Positions 1 through 9,317 of a stretch of 64,000 bases of DNA are shown one piece after another. The first letter of the stretch is position 1. Every line of letters begins with the position of its first letter. Source of the DNA: Litchfieldia stipae. GTDB taxonomy: Bacteria > Bacillota > Bacilli > Bacillales > Bacillaceae_L. The position numbers and the translations under genes were made by a program. Location of the stretch: positions 1 through 64,000 of the forward strand of contig NZ_JACYHA010000018.1 in assembly GCF_014837155.1 (NCBI RefSeq). The letters are read 5' to 3'. The notes under the pieces were generated by a model, which worked only from the letters and a program-made list of their open reading frames with translations, was not told where the DNA came from and ran no database searches.

Positions 1-413
1 GGGGTGGAGCAACGAGCGTTACTTCAAGAATAACCTGCGAGTTGTACTGATCGAGCTGCTTCTAGCGTAAGCTTTCTGAGATCAGGACAGTCACTAAATT
101 TAGGTGGAGTATCTAAAAATCTATAATTTTTATTATCGCGGGGTGGAGCAACGAGCGTTACTTCAAGAATAACCTGCGAGTTGTACTGATCGAGCTGCTT
201 CTAGCGTAAGCTTTCTGAGATCAGGACAGTCACTAAATTTAGGTGGAGTACCTAAAATCTATAATTTTTATTATCGCGGGGTGGAGCAACGAGCGTTACT
301 TCAAGAATAACCTGCGAGTTGTACTGATCGAGTTGCTTCTAGCGTAAGCTTTCTGAGATCAGGACAGTCACTAAATTTAGGTGGAGTATCTAAAAATCTA
401 TAATTTTTATTAT
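1..413 (+). repeat. Three tandem 138/139-bp units carrying the 5' end of tRNA-fMet
   Basis: Three direct repeats begin at about 1 (truncated by the window edge), 137 and 275. The real initiator tRNA at 414 sits where a fourth unit would start. Each unit starts with the same 14 nt as the tRNA (CGCGGGGTGGAGCA), then leaves the tRNA sequence and ends in an AT-rich stretch that also directly precedes the true tRNA. The copies are not identical: copy 2 lacks one A and has a T-to-C change near 251, and copy 3 has a C-to-T change near 332. Each unit contains CTGATC and GATCAG about 27 nt apart, which could close a hairpin. No reading frame of note is present. Confidence 0.9.
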
Positions 414-490
<77 letters not shown>

Positions 491-525
491 ATTTTTATTA
501 TAACTTACAAATAAACCAAAACGTT

Positions 526-601
526 GGTCCCGTGGTGTAGCGGTTAACATGCCTGCCTGTCACGCAGGAGATCGCCGGTTCGATCCCGGTCGGGACCGCC
601 A
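526..601 (+). tRNA. tRNA-Asp (GUC)
   Basis: The acceptor stem GGTCCCG pairs with CGGGACC. The anticodon arm CCTGC-CTGTCAC-GCAGG shows anticodon GTC. The T loop is GGTTCGATCCC, the discriminator is G and the CCA is encoded. It is co-transcribed with tRNA-fMet and followed by a terminator. Confidence 0.97.
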
Positions 602-617
602 TATACATATTAACGCA

Positions 618-642
618 AACGAAACGATGTTTCGTTTTTTTT
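618..642 (+). terminator. Terminator of the tRNA operon
   Basis: Perfect 8-bp stem AACGAAAC/GTTTCGTT with a 3-nt loop, followed by a run of T. Confidence 0.9.
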
Positions 643-661
643 ATGCCCTTTTTTAGAAGTT

Positions 662-690
662 TTGATGTGCGTAGTAAAATCATGTACACT
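662..690 (+). promoter_or_regulatory. Probable sigma-A promoter of the thiL operon
   Basis: TTGATG and TACACT are separated by 17 bp, lying 41 bp before the thiL start and downstream of the tRNA terminator. Confidence 0.6.
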
Positions 691-730
691 AGAGACTAAT
701 GAATACTAAATCTTAGAAGGTGTCGTAACT

Positions 731-1714
731 ATGTCAATACAAGATGAATTTTCTTTTATAAATCGGATTCGTCCCTCTACCATCCATCATCAAGATACAC
801 TTGTAACAGGTATTGGTGATGATGCTGCTGTATATATACCATCTCCAAGTCAATCACAAATCATCTGTACAGATACGTTAGTAGAAGAAATACATTTTAC
901 TAACCAAACTATGTCACCCTATCAAATTGGATATAAAGCGTTAGCTGTTAATATTAGTGATGTTGCTGCGATGGGTGGAACTCCGCTCTATTATTTAGTA
1001 TCGATTGCGATTCCAAGTAACTGGAGTGAACAGGAGCTACTTGAAATATATAATGGGATGAGTGAGATAGCCACTACATATCGAATGGATCTCATTGGTG
1101 GCGACACAGTTTCATCAAAAAATTCTTTAATGATTACGGTTACTGTTATAGGAGAGACTGAAAAAGGAAGGCAGCTACTTAGAAGTCATGCGAAGGCTGG
1201 AGATGTTGTGTTTGTTACGGGTACCATTGGTGATTCAAGTGCGGGATTAGAGTTACTTCTTGAGAGAGGGAGAAACGGAGGCTTTAATGAAGAGGAGAGC
1301 TATCTTATTCATAGGCATCAATATCCTAATCCAAGAATTGAAGTGGGTAGAATGCTTTCAAAGATGGAACGTGTATCATTAAATGATATAAGTGACGGTT
1401 TAGCTAGTGAAGCCAATGAACTTGCTGAAGCTAGTCAAGTAATGATTACCCTTGAGGCTGAGCTCATTCCACTTAGTAAAGAATTAACCAATTGCCAAGT
1501 GGAACATGCGATTGACAAGGCACTATTTGGTGGCGAGGATTTTGAATTAATAGGTACCATGTCACAAGCTGACTGGGAGATTTTGCAACAGAATGGACAA
1601 ACCACTTTATCGAAAATAGGTACGGTATCAGATGGAAATCCAGGAGTGGTATTAAAGCAAGAGGGTTCGCTTATCACTTTAGAGAAAAAAGGGTATAATC
1701 ATTTTAAAAAGTAA
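731..1714 (+). CDS. thiL: Thiamine-monophosphate kinase ThiL
   Basis: ThiL phosphorylates thiamine monophosphate with ATP to give thiamine diphosphate, the last step of cofactor synthesis, in the cytosol. The 327-residue protein has the AIR-synthase/PurM fold motifs: an early GIGDDAAV segment (near residue 27) that binds Mg-nucleotide, GGDTVSS near residue 122, and a C-terminal FGGEDFEL. An AGAAGGTG ribosome site precedes the ATG. It is the first gene of a tight operon with tsaE, tsaB, rimI and tsaD, the order seen in Bacillus subtilis (ydiA-ydiE). Confidence 0.96.
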   Translation: MSIQDEFSFINRIRPSTIHHQDTLVTGIGDDAAVYIPSPSQSQIICTDTLVEEIHFTNQTMSPYQIGYKALAVNISDVAAMGGTPLYYLVSIAIPSNWSEQELLEIYNGMSEIATTYRMDLIGGDTVSSKNSLMITVTVIGETEKGRQLLRSHAKAGDVVFVTGTIGDSSAGLELLLERGRNGGFNEEESYLIHRHQYPNPRIEVGRMLSKMERVSLNDISDGLASEANELAEASQVMITLEAELIPLSKELTNCQVEHAIDKALFGGEDFELIGTMSQADWEILQQNGQTTLSKIGTVSDGNPGVVLKQEGSLITLEKKGYNHFKK

Positions 1715-1727
1715 ACAAGGTGATTTA

Positions 1728-2183
1728 ATGGAACAATTCAAATTAATGTCCCATTCTTCAGATGAAACGACAGCCTTTGCTGTTCGTCTTGGGGAGTTGC
1801 TACAGGCTCAAGATGTAATCACCCTTGAAGGAGATCTAGGGGCGGGTAAAACAACATTTACAAAAGGGTTGGCTAAGGGTCTTGGAATTACTAGAAATGT
1901 CAACAGTCCAACCTTTACGATTATAAAAGAATACCATGGTCGTCTGCCTTTATATCATATGGATGTCTATCGATTAGCTGATAGTGAAGAGGATTTAGGC
2001 TTTGATGAGTATTTTGAAGGGGATGGAGTCACGGTCGTTGAATGGGCGACTCTTATTCAGGAGCAATTACCCGATGAACGCTTATCCATTCGTATTCTAT
2101 ATAACGGAGAATCAGAGCGTCAGATCGTCTTAGAACCAATAGGGCAAAGGTATATCCAATTATGTAAGGAGCTATTTATCTAA
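1728..2183 (+). CDS. tsaE: tRNA t6A-modification ATPase TsaE
   Basis: TsaE is the P-loop ATPase that works with TsaB and TsaD to place threonylcarbamoyl on A37 of ANN-decoding tRNAs. The 151-residue protein has Walker A in GDLGAGKTT (near residue 36) and the family segments [11 protein letters not shown] and VVEWA. The start follows an AAGGTG site. The stop codon overlaps the tsaB start by one base (TAATG), which suggests translational coupling. Confidence 0.96.
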   Translation: MEQFKLMSHSSDETTAFAVRLGELLQAQDVITLEGDLGAGKTTFTKGLAKGLGITRNVNSPTFTIIKEYHGRLPLYHMDVYRLADSEEDLGFDEYFEGDGVTVVEWATLIQEQLPDERLSIRILYNGESERQIVLEPIGQRYIQLCKELFI

Positions 2184-2878
2184 TGAAAGTTTTATCAATT
2201 GATACATCAAATCTAGTCTTAGGGATCGCTCTAGTAGAAGAAGACAAGGTGATTGGTGAATATATAACAAATCTTAAAAAGAACCATTCAGTCAGGGTAA
2301 TGCCTGCCATTGAGCAGTTAATGCTTGAATGTGACGTAAAGCCAAGCGAACTTACTAAGATCGTTGTTGCCAAAGGGCCAGGATCTTATACTGGGGTAAG
2401 AATTGGTGTAACAATTGCTAAAACTTTGGCATGGACATTGAAGATTCCTCTAGTTGGGGTGTCTAGTTTAGAAGGTTTGGCTGCAAATGGACGATACTTT
2501 GATGGAATGATTTCACCGATATTTGATGCAAGAAGAGGTCAAGTGTATACTGGTCTCTATTCTTATACTGAAGACAAGCTTGTTCTACATAAGGATGATC
2601 AAATTATTCAGCTGACTGAATGGCTAGATTTTTTGAAGCAGAATCATCAGAAAATATTGTTTATCGGCAATGATCTTCATTTACATAAAGACGTCATTCA
2701 AGAGCAATTAGGCGATCTTGCTTTCTTTGCACAAGTGACTAGCTCCAATCCTAGACCTAGTGAATTAGCGTTTTTAGGGATGACGAAGAAGGAAGAAGAT
2801 GTTCATACGTTTGTACCAAATTATATTCGACTTGCTGAGGCAGAAGCAAACTGGCTTGCTGCAAATAAGCAGTCTTGA
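2183..2878 (+). CDS. tsaB: tRNA t6A-modification scaffold TsaB
   Basis: TsaB is an ASKHA-fold protein without catalytic metal ligands that dimerises with TsaD. The 231-residue length is typical. Visible signatures are the N-terminal LSIDTSN and the conserved KGPGSYTGVRIG segment near residue 66. It overlaps tsaE by one base and is followed 10 bp later by rimI. Confidence 0.95.
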   Translation: MKVLSIDTSNLVLGIALVEEDKVIGEYITNLKKNHSVRVMPAIEQLMLECDVKPSELTKIVVAKGPGSYTGVRIGVTIAKTLAWTLKIPLVGVSSLEGLAANGRYFDGMISPIFDARRGQVYTGLYSYTEDKLVLHKDDQIIQLTEWLDFLKQNHQKILFIGNDLHLHKDVIQEQLGDLAFFAQVTSSNPRPSELAFLGMTKKEEDVHTFVPNYIRLAEAEANWLAANKQS

Positions 2879-2888
2879 AGGTGATAGA

Positions 2889-3347
2889 ATGGAAGCTACA
2901 GTTACATTTAGATTAATGACAGTAGAAGATATTGATGATGTCCTTTTAATAGAGAATGCTTCATTTGCTACACCTTGGAGTAGAGAGGCCTTTTATAACG
3001 AGCTTATGAATAATCATTTTGCTCATTATATTGTGATGCTAGAACAGGACAAAGTGATTGGTTATTGTGGAATGTGGATAATTGTTGACGAGGCTCATAT
3101 TACTAATATTGCAATTTTGCCTGAGTACCGAGGTAGAAAGCTTGGAGAGGCACTTATGGTAAAGGTGAAGATGAGTGCGATGAGCTTAGGGGCAACTCGA
3201 ATGACACTTGAAGTAAGAGTATCCAACCATGTTGCACAATCACTCTATCGAAAGCATGGGTTTGTTGCTGGAGGAATTAGAAAGAATTACTATACAGATA
3301 ACCAAGAAGACGCAATTGTGATGTGGGTGAATTTATATGAAAACTGA
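2889..3347 (+). CDS. rimI: Ribosomal-protein alanine N-acetyltransferase RimI
   Basis: This is a GNAT acetyltransferase of the RimI family, which acetylates the N-terminus of ribosomal protein S18. The start was set at the ATG at 2889, behind a GAAGGTGAT ribosome site, not at an earlier in-frame codon inside tsaB. That gives 152 residues, the usual length. The acetyl-CoA motif is visible as [13 protein letters not shown], followed by [15 protein letters not shown]. It overlaps tsaD by 11 bp and lies inside the t6A operon. Confidence 0.94.
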   Translation: MEATVTFRLMTVEDIDDVLLIENASFATPWSREAFYNELMNNHFAHYIVMLEQDKVIGYCGMWIIVDEAHITNIAILPEYRGRKLGEALMVKVKMSAMSLGATRMTLEVRVSNHVAQSLYRKHGFVAGGIRKNYYTDNQEDAIVMWVNLYEN

Positions 3348-4356
3348 TGATCAAATCATTATGGGGATAGAAACGAGCTGTGATGAAACAGCCGTTGCTA
3401 TTATTAAGAATGGAAGAGAAATCCTTAGCAATGTTGTTGCCTCACAAATAGAAAGTCATAAGCGATTCGGTGGAGTAGTCCCTGAGATTGCTTCTAGGCA
3501 TCATCTAGAGGAAATCACGATTGTAATAGAAGAGGCACTAAACCAAGCTGGAGTGTCCTTCAAGGAAATTGATGCGATTGCTGTCACGGAAGGACCAGGG
3601 CTGGTAGGTGCGCTTTTAATTGGTGTCAATGCTGCTAAGGCACTAAGCTTTGCTCATAATATCCCTCTAATAGGTGTGCATCATATCGCAGGACATATTT
3701 ATGCAAATCGAATTTTAACAGAATTTAAGTTTCCACTCTTATCTCTTGTCGTTTCAGGAGGCCACACAGAGCTTGTATTGATGGAAGAGCATGGAGAATA
3801 TAAGGTAATTGGTGAAACACGTGATGATGCTGTTGGAGAAGCATATGATAAGGTTGCGAGATCTCTGCAGTTACCTTATCCAGGTGGACCACATATTGAT
3901 CGACTTGCTCATGAGGGAGAGGCAACAATTAAATTACCAAGAGCTTGGCTAGAGGATGGTTCATATGACTTCAGCTTCAGTGGCTTAAAGTCTGCTGTGA
4001 TTAATACGCTTCATAATGCTGAACAACGTGGAGAGAAGATAGAGCCAAAAGACTTGGCAGCAAGCTTTCAAGAAAGTGTCATTGATGTCCTTGTGACGAA
4101 AACAAGACGAGCTACTGAGGAATTTAAGGTGAAGCAGTTACTATTAGCTGGTGGTGTTGCCGCTAATAAAGGACTTCGCAAGAAGCTTGAGGAAAACTAT
4201 TCAGACTCTGAGGTTGAATTAGTAATACCTCCATTATCGCTTTGTACAGATAATGCAGCAATGATTGCAGCAGTCGGGAGTATTATGTTTGAAAAAGGAA
4301 AAAGATCTAATTATCGTTTGAATGGCAACCCTGGACTTGATTTGGAAAATAGTTAA
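3337..4356 (+). CDS. tsaD: tRNA threonylcarbamoyltransferase TsaD
   Basis: TsaD transfers the threonylcarbamoyl group from threonylcarbamoyl-AMP to A37 of tRNA. The 339-residue ASKHA ATPase has the expected GIETSCDET start and the metal-binding HHIAGH motif near residue 111. It also has SGGHTEL, the [13 protein letters not shown] segment and AGGVAAN near residue 272. It closes the thiL operon and is followed by a strong terminator and then a DnaA-box cluster. It was formerly called gcp/ydiE. Confidence 0.97.
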   Translation: MKTDDQIIMGIETSCDETAVAIIKNGREILSNVVASQIESHKRFGGVVPEIASRHHLEEITIVIEEALNQAGVSFKEIDAIAVTEGPGLVGALLIGVNAAKALSFAHNIPLIGVHHIAGHIYANRILTEFKFPLLSLVVSGGHTELVLMEEHGEYKVIGETRDDAVGEAYDKVARSLQLPYPGGPHIDRLAHEGEATIKLPRAWLEDGSYDFSFSGLKSAVINTLHNAEQRGEKIEPKDLAASFQESVIDVLVTKTRRATEEFKVKQLLLAGGVAANKGLRKKLEENYSDSEVELVIPPLSLCTDNAAMIAAVGSIMFEKGKRSNYRLNGNPGLDLENS

Positions 4357-4358
4357 GA

Positions 4359-4403
4359 GGATACAAAAGTAGTGCCATGCACTTACTTTTGTATCCTTTT
4401 TTT
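4359..4403 (+). terminator. Terminator of the thiL-tsaD operon
   Basis: The GGATACAAAAGTAGTG stem pairs with CACTTACTTTTGTATCC (one bulge) and is followed by seven T. Confidence 0.92.
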
Positions 4404-4427
4404 GATTTTTAGTTACAGATGTTTTAA

Positions 4428-4654
4428 TATGGATAAACTGTGAATAAGTACTATGTAATTATACACCTAATTGTGGATAACTTTATAGAACCTTAGAAGT
4501 GCTTGATGGTTATAAAGTTATAGAAATGTGGATAAATATCGTCTTGACTGTGGATATTGTGTATAAGTTGGTTGATAACTCAAAATTTGTGAATAACATC
4601 ATCTGTAAATTATTTTGTGAGTAAAAAAATCAGTGGATAACTAACTTATCCACT
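4428..4654. promoter_or_regulatory. Cluster of about ten DnaA boxes
   Basis: Against the consensus TGTGGATAA, the sequence has perfect boxes at 4472-4480 and 4527-4535. One-mismatch boxes lie at 4428, 4439, 4549, 4558, 4588 and 4632, with a facing TTATCCACT at 4646. Looser matches start at 4570 and 4616. Nearly all point the same way. The last two form the stem of the ydiF terminator. From memory, the same intergenic position (gcp-ydiF) in B. subtilis is one of the DnaA-box clusters outside oriC that titrate DnaA. Confidence 0.85.
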
Positions 4655-4659
4655 GATTT
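4622..4659 (-). terminator. Terminator of ydiF, overlapping its stop codon
   Basis: A perfect 14-bp stem (4627-4640 with 4646-4659) and a 5-nt loop is followed on the minus strand by a T run. The ydiF stop codon (4646-4648) lies inside the stem, and both arms are also DnaA-box-like. Confidence 0.85.
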
Positions 4660-6586
4660 CATGAAGTTGTTCCCACTCTTCCATTAGAGCTTCTAATCTA
4701 GATGAGTAGTTTTGATTTTCTGTATTAATCTCTTGAACTTTCTGGTGATCTTGATAGATGTCAGGGTCGCAAAGTAATTGTTCGTTCTCTTCAAGCTTTT
4801 CTTCAATACTAGAAATTTCAAGCTCAATTTCTTCAATTCTCCGTTTTCGCTGTCTTTCGAGCTTCTTGGCTTCTTTATCATGTGCATAACTTGATTTATC
4901 AAGAGATTGACCAGCCTTTTGTCTACTAGCCATTTCAGTTTCAGCTAAACGCTTAAGTTCTTCCATTTCGAGCTTTTTCTCTACATAGTAATCATAGTCA
5001 CCTAAATATTCCTTTAGCCCTTCTTTAGATAGCTCAAAGACTTTTGTAGCAAGTCGATTAATGAAGTAGCGGTCATGGGATACGAAAAGAATGGTTCCAG
5101 GGTAATCAATTAAGGCATTCTCCAATACTTCCTTGCTATCAAGATCAAGATGGTTTGTTGGTTCATCAAGTATGAGTAGATTAGCCTGCTGAAGCATGAG
5201 TTTTGCAAGAGCAAGTCTTGCTTTTTCTCCACCACTTAAGGTAGAGACAATCTTTAAGACATCATCTCCAGAGAATAAGAAGTTCCCTAGGACTGTTCTG
5301 ATTTCTTTCTCAGGTTTAAGTGGGTATTCATCCCAAAGCTCATTTAAGACGCGTTTGTTAGATTTCAAATTCGCTTGTTCTTGGTCATAATAGCCTATGG
5401 TTACATGAGAACCAAAATGAAATTCTCCTTTAAGAGGTTCCAGGGTTTTTGTAATGGCTTTTAATAATGTTGATTTTCCAATCCCATTTGGGCCAACTAG
5501 AGCAACACTTTCACCACGGGTAATCGCAAATTGGATATTTTGAATAATAGGTTCCTCACTATTCTTATAGGACACTGCGATATCATTAGCTTTTAGAACG
5601 TCATTACCACTTTGTCTTTCGATATCAAAATGAAATGAGGCTGATTTCTCATCACCTGATGGTCTAGTTAATAGCTCCATCCGGTCAAGTTGTTTTCGTC
5701 TACTTTGTGCACGTTTAGTGGTGGAAGCTCTTGCTAAATTCCTTGCAACAAAATCCTTTAGCTTCTCCACTTCTTCTTGCTGCTTTTCAAATTTCTTTAA
5801 TTCTAATACATAATTCTCAGCCTTTTGCTTCAAATAATGACTGTAGTTCCCTGTATACTTCATTGCTGTCGTTCGAGAGAGTTCATAAACTTGAGTGACA
5901 ACTTTATCAAGGAAATAACGGTCATGGGATACGATCAAGATGGCTCCTGGATATCCTTGCAGATACTGTTCAAGCCAACTCAGTGTGCTAATATCTAAAT
6001 GGTTAGTAGGCTCGTCCAAAATAAGAAGATCAGGCTTTGTTAATAATAGCTTACAAAGAGCTAGGCGAGTCTTCTGTCCACCACTTAAGGTAGAAATTTT
6101 CGTAGAATAATCAAAGTCGGAGAAATGAAAGCCATGGAGAATTGAGCGGATATCTGCTTCATATTGATATCCCCCGCGCTCCTTATACTCGATTTGCAAT
6201 TTATCATAATCAGTTAGAAGTCTTTGATATTCTGCTTCATTAGAGTAGGCTGCCGGGTCGCCCATTTCAATCTCAAGTCGTCTTAATTCTACTTCTAGCT
6301 TCCTTAGTGGTTCAAATACGGTAAGCATCTCATCCCAAATCGTTAGTGAGGATTCAAGTCCGGTGTTTTGGGCGAGATAATCAATCGTCACTGTTTTTGG
6401 CTTAATGATATCTCCACCATCAATGGATAAATGTCCAGCAATCATTTTTAATAAAGTGGATTTACCAGCACCATTTCGGCCAACAATCGCAATTCGGTCT
6501 TTAGATTGTACTTCTAGTTTTATATTAGATAAAATAAGTTCAGCACCATAATATTTCTGTAATTGATTCACTTGTAATAAGATCAT
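4646..6586 (-). CDS. ydiF: ABC-F family ATPase (YdiF)
   Basis: ABC-F proteins are soluble twin-ATPase factors that bind the ribosome E site; some rescue stalled ribosomes and some protect against antibiotics. The 646-residue protein has two ABC domains. The first has Walker A GRNGAGKST near residue 37 and LSGGQKTR; the second has GPNGIGKST near residue 365 and LSGGEKARL. Both have LDEPTNHLD. A charged linker lies between them, and the last 110 residues are coiled coil rich in Glu and Lys. There is no membrane segment. GAGGTGAAC precedes the ATG. It is divergent from moaC, as in B. subtilis. Confidence 0.94.
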   Translation of the reverse strand: MILLQVNQLQKYYGAELILSNIKLEVQSKDRIAIVGRNGAGKSTLLKMIAGHLSIDGGDIIKPKTVTIDYLAQNTGLESSLTIWDEMLTVFEPLRKLEVELRRLEIEMGDPAAYSNEAEYQRLLTDYDKLQIEYKERGGYQYEADIRSILHGFHFSDFDYSTKISTLSGGQKTRLALCKLLLTKPDLLILDEPTNHLDISTLSWLEQYLQGYPGAILIVSHDRYFLDKVVTQVYELSRTTAMKYTGNYSHYLKQKAENYVLELKKFEKQQEEVEKLKDFVARNLARASTTKRAQSRRKQLDRMELLTRPSGDEKSASFHFDIERQSGNDVLKANDIAVSYKNSEEPIIQNIQFAITRGESVALVGPNGIGKSTLLKAITKTLEPLKGEFHFGSHVTIGYYDQEQANLKSNKRVLNELWDEYPLKPEKEIRTVLGNFLFSGDDVLKIVSTLSGGEKARLALAKLMLQQANLLILDEPTNHLDLDSKEVLENALIDYPGTILFVSHDRYFINRLATKVFELSKEGLKEYLGDYDYYVEKKLEMEELKRLAETEMASRQKAGQSLDKSSYAHDKEAKKLERQRKRRIEEIELEISSIEEKLEENEQLLCDPDIYQDHQKVQEINTENQNYSSRLEALMEEWEQLHEISG

Positions 6587-6727
6587 TGTAAGTTCACCTC
6601 TTGTTTCTATTATCAGTGTATCTTATTATGTCTAGGGTGAGCAACTAAGTATTGCTCTAATGGAGAGCTACATAAGACATATCGGTAGAAATAGTGTATA
6701 GTCTTAAATAGAGGTGAAGAAAAATTC

Positions 6728-7219
6728 ATGACTGATTTTACTCATTTTAATCAACAGGGTAGAGCTAAAATGGTTGATATTTCGGCCAAGACAGAAACGG
6801 TTCGAACAGCTATTGCACAATCAAGCATCACGGTTAGTGAACAAATCTACAAACAAATTACTAACCAACAAATAAAAAAAGGTGATGTATTAGCCGTTGC
6901 CCAAGTGGCAGGTATTATGGCTGCTAAGAAAACATCTGATATTATTCCGATGTGTCATCCATTATCGCTAAGTGGAGTGGATATTTCGTTTTCTTGGACA
7001 ACTAGCGATGGTGATGCTGACTATAAATTAATCATAGAAGTAGAAGTGAAGACAAAAGGGAGTACTGGGGTTGAAATGGAAGCGTTAACCGCTGCTTCAG
7101 TATGTTCTTTAACAATATATGATATGTGTAAAGCCGTTGATAAAGGGATGGTCATTGGTCCGACTTTTCTCAAGGTTAAAACCGGTGGAAAAAACGGAGA
7201 CTATCATAGAGCGAATTAA
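6728..7219 (+). CDS. moaC: Cyclic pyranopterin monophosphate synthase MoaC
   Basis: MoaC converts the MoaA product to cyclic pyranopterin monophosphate in molybdenum-cofactor synthesis. The 163-residue length is normal. The active-site MCHPL segment (near residue 76), the [13 protein letters not shown] block and the KAVDKGM motif are all present. GAGGTGAAG precedes the ATG. rex follows after 33 bp. Confidence 0.96.
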   Translation: MTDFTHFNQQGRAKMVDISAKTETVRTAIAQSSITVSEQIYKQITNQQIKKGDVLAVAQVAGIMAAKKTSDIIPMCHPLSLSGVDISFSWTTSDGDADYKLIIEVEVKTKGSTGVEMEALTAASVCSLTIYDMCKAVDKGMVIGPTFLKVKTGGKNGDYHRAN

Positions 7220-7252
7220 TTATTTAGAAGATAAGATTGTGGGGGAAATACT

Positions 7253-7891
7253 TTGAATATCAATCAATCCAAAATACCACAGGCAACAGCAAAGAGATTA
7301 CCTTTGTATTATCGTTTCCTGAAGAACTTGCACTCTTCAGGTAAGCAAAGAGTATCATCCGCTGAGTTAAGTGACGCAGTTAAGGTTGATTCGGCAACAA
7401 TTAGACGTGATTTTTCTTATTTTGGTGCGTTAGGGAAAAAAGGTTATGGATACAATGTAAACTATCTCCTCTCATTTTTCCGAAAGACATTAGACCAAGA
7501 TGAAGTGACTAAAGTTGCTTTGATTGGTGTAGGTAATTTAGGGACGGCATTTTTAAATTATAATTTTTCTAAAAATAATAATACAAAAATCGAAATCTCT
7601 TTCGATGTAGATGAATCAAAGGTTGGAACAAATATTGGTGGGGTTCCTGTATATCATCTAGACAACTTAGAAAAGGAATTACCTGAGGATGTGTCGGTAG
7701 CGATTCTAACGATTCCAGCATCAGTTGCCCAAACGATTACAGATCGATTAGTGAGTTGTGGGGTCACTGGGATTCTTAATTTCACACCAGCTCGCTTAAA
7801 TGTTCCTGATACGATTCGAGTGCATCATATTGATTTGGCTGTTGAGCTTCAATCATTAGTTTATTTTCTTAAACATTATCCAAGTGAATAA
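7253..7891 (+). CDS. rex: Redox-sensing transcriptional repressor Rex
   Basis: Rex represses fermentation and respiration genes and leaves DNA when NADH rises. The 212-residue protein starts at TTG behind GGGGGAAA. An N-terminal winged helix (PLYYRFL...[24 protein letters not shown]) is followed by a Rossmann fold with GVGNLG near residue 96 and a C-terminal domain-swap helix. The place between moaC and tatAy matches B. subtilis ydiH. Confidence 0.95.
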   Translation: MNINQSKIPQATAKRLPLYYRFLKNLHSSGKQRVSSAELSDAVKVDSATIRRDFSYFGALGKKGYGYNVNYLLSFFRKTLDQDEVTKVALIGVGNLGTAFLNYNFSKNNNTKIEISFDVDESKVGTNIGGVPVYHLDNLEKELPEDVSVAILTIPASVAQTITDRLVSCGVTGILNFTPARLNVPDTIRVHHIDLAVELQSLVYFLKHYPSE

Positions 7892-7986
7892 ATTGATGGT
7901 AAAATAGGAATGAGCTAGGCTCGTATTTGTTAAATTAATTATTACTATTGATAAATTGTGAAACTACTTTAAGGAGGTGAATGGAC

Positions 7987-8163
7987 ATGGGAAGTCTTGG
8001 GATGGGAAGCCTCTTATTGATCGTGTTTGTTGCACTGCTTATTTTTGGTCCAAAGAAATTACCTGAACTAGGTAAGGCTGCTGGAAATACCCTTCGTGAA
8101 TTCAAGAATGCAACTAAAGGGTTAGCAGATGATGAAGAAGAAAAAAAGAAAGAGACAAAGTAG
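7987..8163 (+). CDS. tatAy: Twin-arginine translocase subunit TatA (TatAy type)
   Basis: TatA is the small channel-forming component of the Tat export pathway for folded proteins. One N-terminal membrane helix (LLLIVFVALLIF) is followed by the family hinge FGPKKLPELGKAAG and an amphipathic helix, then an acidic and Lys-rich tail. An ATG at 7981 directly abuts the AAGGAGGTGA site, so the ATG at 7987 with normal spacing was chosen, giving 58 residues. tatCy follows 19 bp later. Confidence 0.93.
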   Translation: MGSLGMGSLLLIVFVALLIFGPKKLPELGKAAGNTLREFKNATKGLADDEEEKKKETK

Positions 8164-8182
8164 TAGGTTAGGATGAAACATA

Positions 8183-8935
8183 ATGACTGAAAAAGAAATG
8201 TCGATTTATGATCATATAGGAGAACTCCGAAAACGACTGATCTTTGTGGTCGTTTTCTTCTTCTTTGCCATGGTTGGAAGCTTTTTTCTAGCAGAGCCTG
8301 CAATTGTCTTTCTACAGCAAGCAGATGAAGCAAAGGAACTAACGATGAATGCGTTTCGTCTGACAGATCCGATTAAGATTTATATGCAATTTGCCTTTGT
8401 GATTGCGTTTGTCATTACTTCTCCATGGATTCTATTTCAACTGTGGGCATTTATTAGTCCAGGATTATATGAAAAAGAAAGAAAAGTCACATTAAGCTAT
8501 ATTCCTATTTCTGTAGGCTTATTCTTAGTCGGCTTGTCTTTCTCTTACTTTATCCTGTTTCCGTTTGTCGTAAACTTTATGGGACGGCTAGCGGTGCGGT
8601 TGGATATACAACAGGTCATTGGGATTAATGAGTATTTTCAATTTTTACTGCAGTTAACATTGCCTTTTGGCTTTTTGTTTCAGTTACCGGTTGTGGTGAT
8701 GTTCTTAACGAGATTAGGGATTGTAACACCGATGTTCTTAGTAAAGATAAGAAAGTTCGCCTATTTTATCTTACTCGTCATTGGGGGATTAATTACACCT
8801 CCGGAGTTGTTGTCACATTTAATGGTCACAATCCCATTGTTGGGGTTATATGAAGTCAGTATTATCGTGTCTAGAGGGGCTTATCGTAAAGCTAAGCAAG
8901 CTGAACTCATGTATGAGAATGAGAGTATTAAATAG
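8183..8935 (+). CDS. tatCy: Twin-arginine translocase receptor TatC (TatCy type)
   Basis: TatC recognises twin-arginine signal peptides and recruits TatA. The 250-residue protein has six predicted membrane helices, the N-terminal HIGELRKRL motif near residue 10, and LWAFISPGLYEKERK after the second helix. With TatA just upstream it makes a minimal TatA-TatC pair. Confidence 0.95.
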   Translation: MTEKEMSIYDHIGELRKRLIFVVVFFFFAMVGSFFLAEPAIVFLQQADEAKELTMNAFRLTDPIKIYMQFAFVIAFVITSPWILFQLWAFISPGLYEKERKVTLSYIPISVGLFLVGLSFSYFILFPFVVNFMGRLAVRLDIQQVIGINEYFQFLLQLTLPFGFLFQLPVVVMFLTRLGIVTPMFLVKIRKFAYFILLVIGGLITPPELLSHLMVTIPLLGLYEVSIIVSRGAYRKAKQAELMYENESIK

Positions 8936-9056
8936 AAATAATGCCAATCATTGATGAAGAGATTGTTCTTTATTGATGGTGGGCATTTTTTGTTTTGGTG
9001 GTGGTGTGCTTTATTCAAAAAAAGACTGAAGACACGACTCACTCCATTGCTATCTT

Positions 9057-9090
9057 GGGAGTCTAGGTGTATTCAGTCTACTAAGAATTA
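9057..9090 (+). repeat. Remnant of the dispersed fold-back repeat (3' end only)
   Basis: GGGAGTCTAGGTGTATTCAG followed by TCTACTAAGAA matches the 3' half of the longer copies at 48436-48603 and 57341-57554. Confidence 0.5.
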
Positions 9091-9297
9091 TGATTTATTG
9101 TTCATCATCTTTTTGATTTTTTTGTGTAATAGAAACATACGGATGGCGACACCGAAATCAAAGGTTGCAAATAAGATTAGGATAATCGTTGGAAAATTCC
9201 AGATGCTTTCCTCTACACTTCCAATCGCGAGATACGTAAATAATAATCCCATCAGTAAATATATAATTCCCATAAGTAAGGGAGACGTACGACGCAT
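9088..9297 (-). CDS. ydiK: Small membrane protein YdiK
   Basis: The 69-residue protein has two membrane segments (GIIYLLMGLLFTYLAIG and FPTIILILFATFDFGVAI) and a basic C-terminus. A GGAGGATT site precedes the ATG. Position between tatCy and ydiL, and the MRRTSP...MGIIY start, match B. subtilis YdiK. Its function is not known. Confidence 0.85.
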   Translation of the reverse strand: MRRTSPLLMGIIYLLMGLLFTYLAIGSVEESIWNFPTIILILFATFDFGVAIRMFLLHKKIKKMMNNKS

Positions 9298-9317
9298 AGA
9301 TTAAATCCTCCAAATTG

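Noticed and set aside
1-413. CRISPR array
   Set aside because: The whole 138/139-bp unit repeats; there are no short repeats with unique spacers and no cas genes.
498-689. 63-codon minus-strand frame over tRNA-Asp
   Set aside because: It is the antisense of the tRNA; the VPTGIEPAI-type peptide is a well-known false translation of tRNA genes.
7935-8333. Minus-strand frame over tatAy/tatCy
   Set aside because: It is the shadow of two well-supported genes with strong ribosome sites.
8951-9304. 117-codon plus-strand frame after tatCy
   Set aside because: It covers ydiK on the other strand, lacks a family match, and its start is in repeat-like intergenic DNA.
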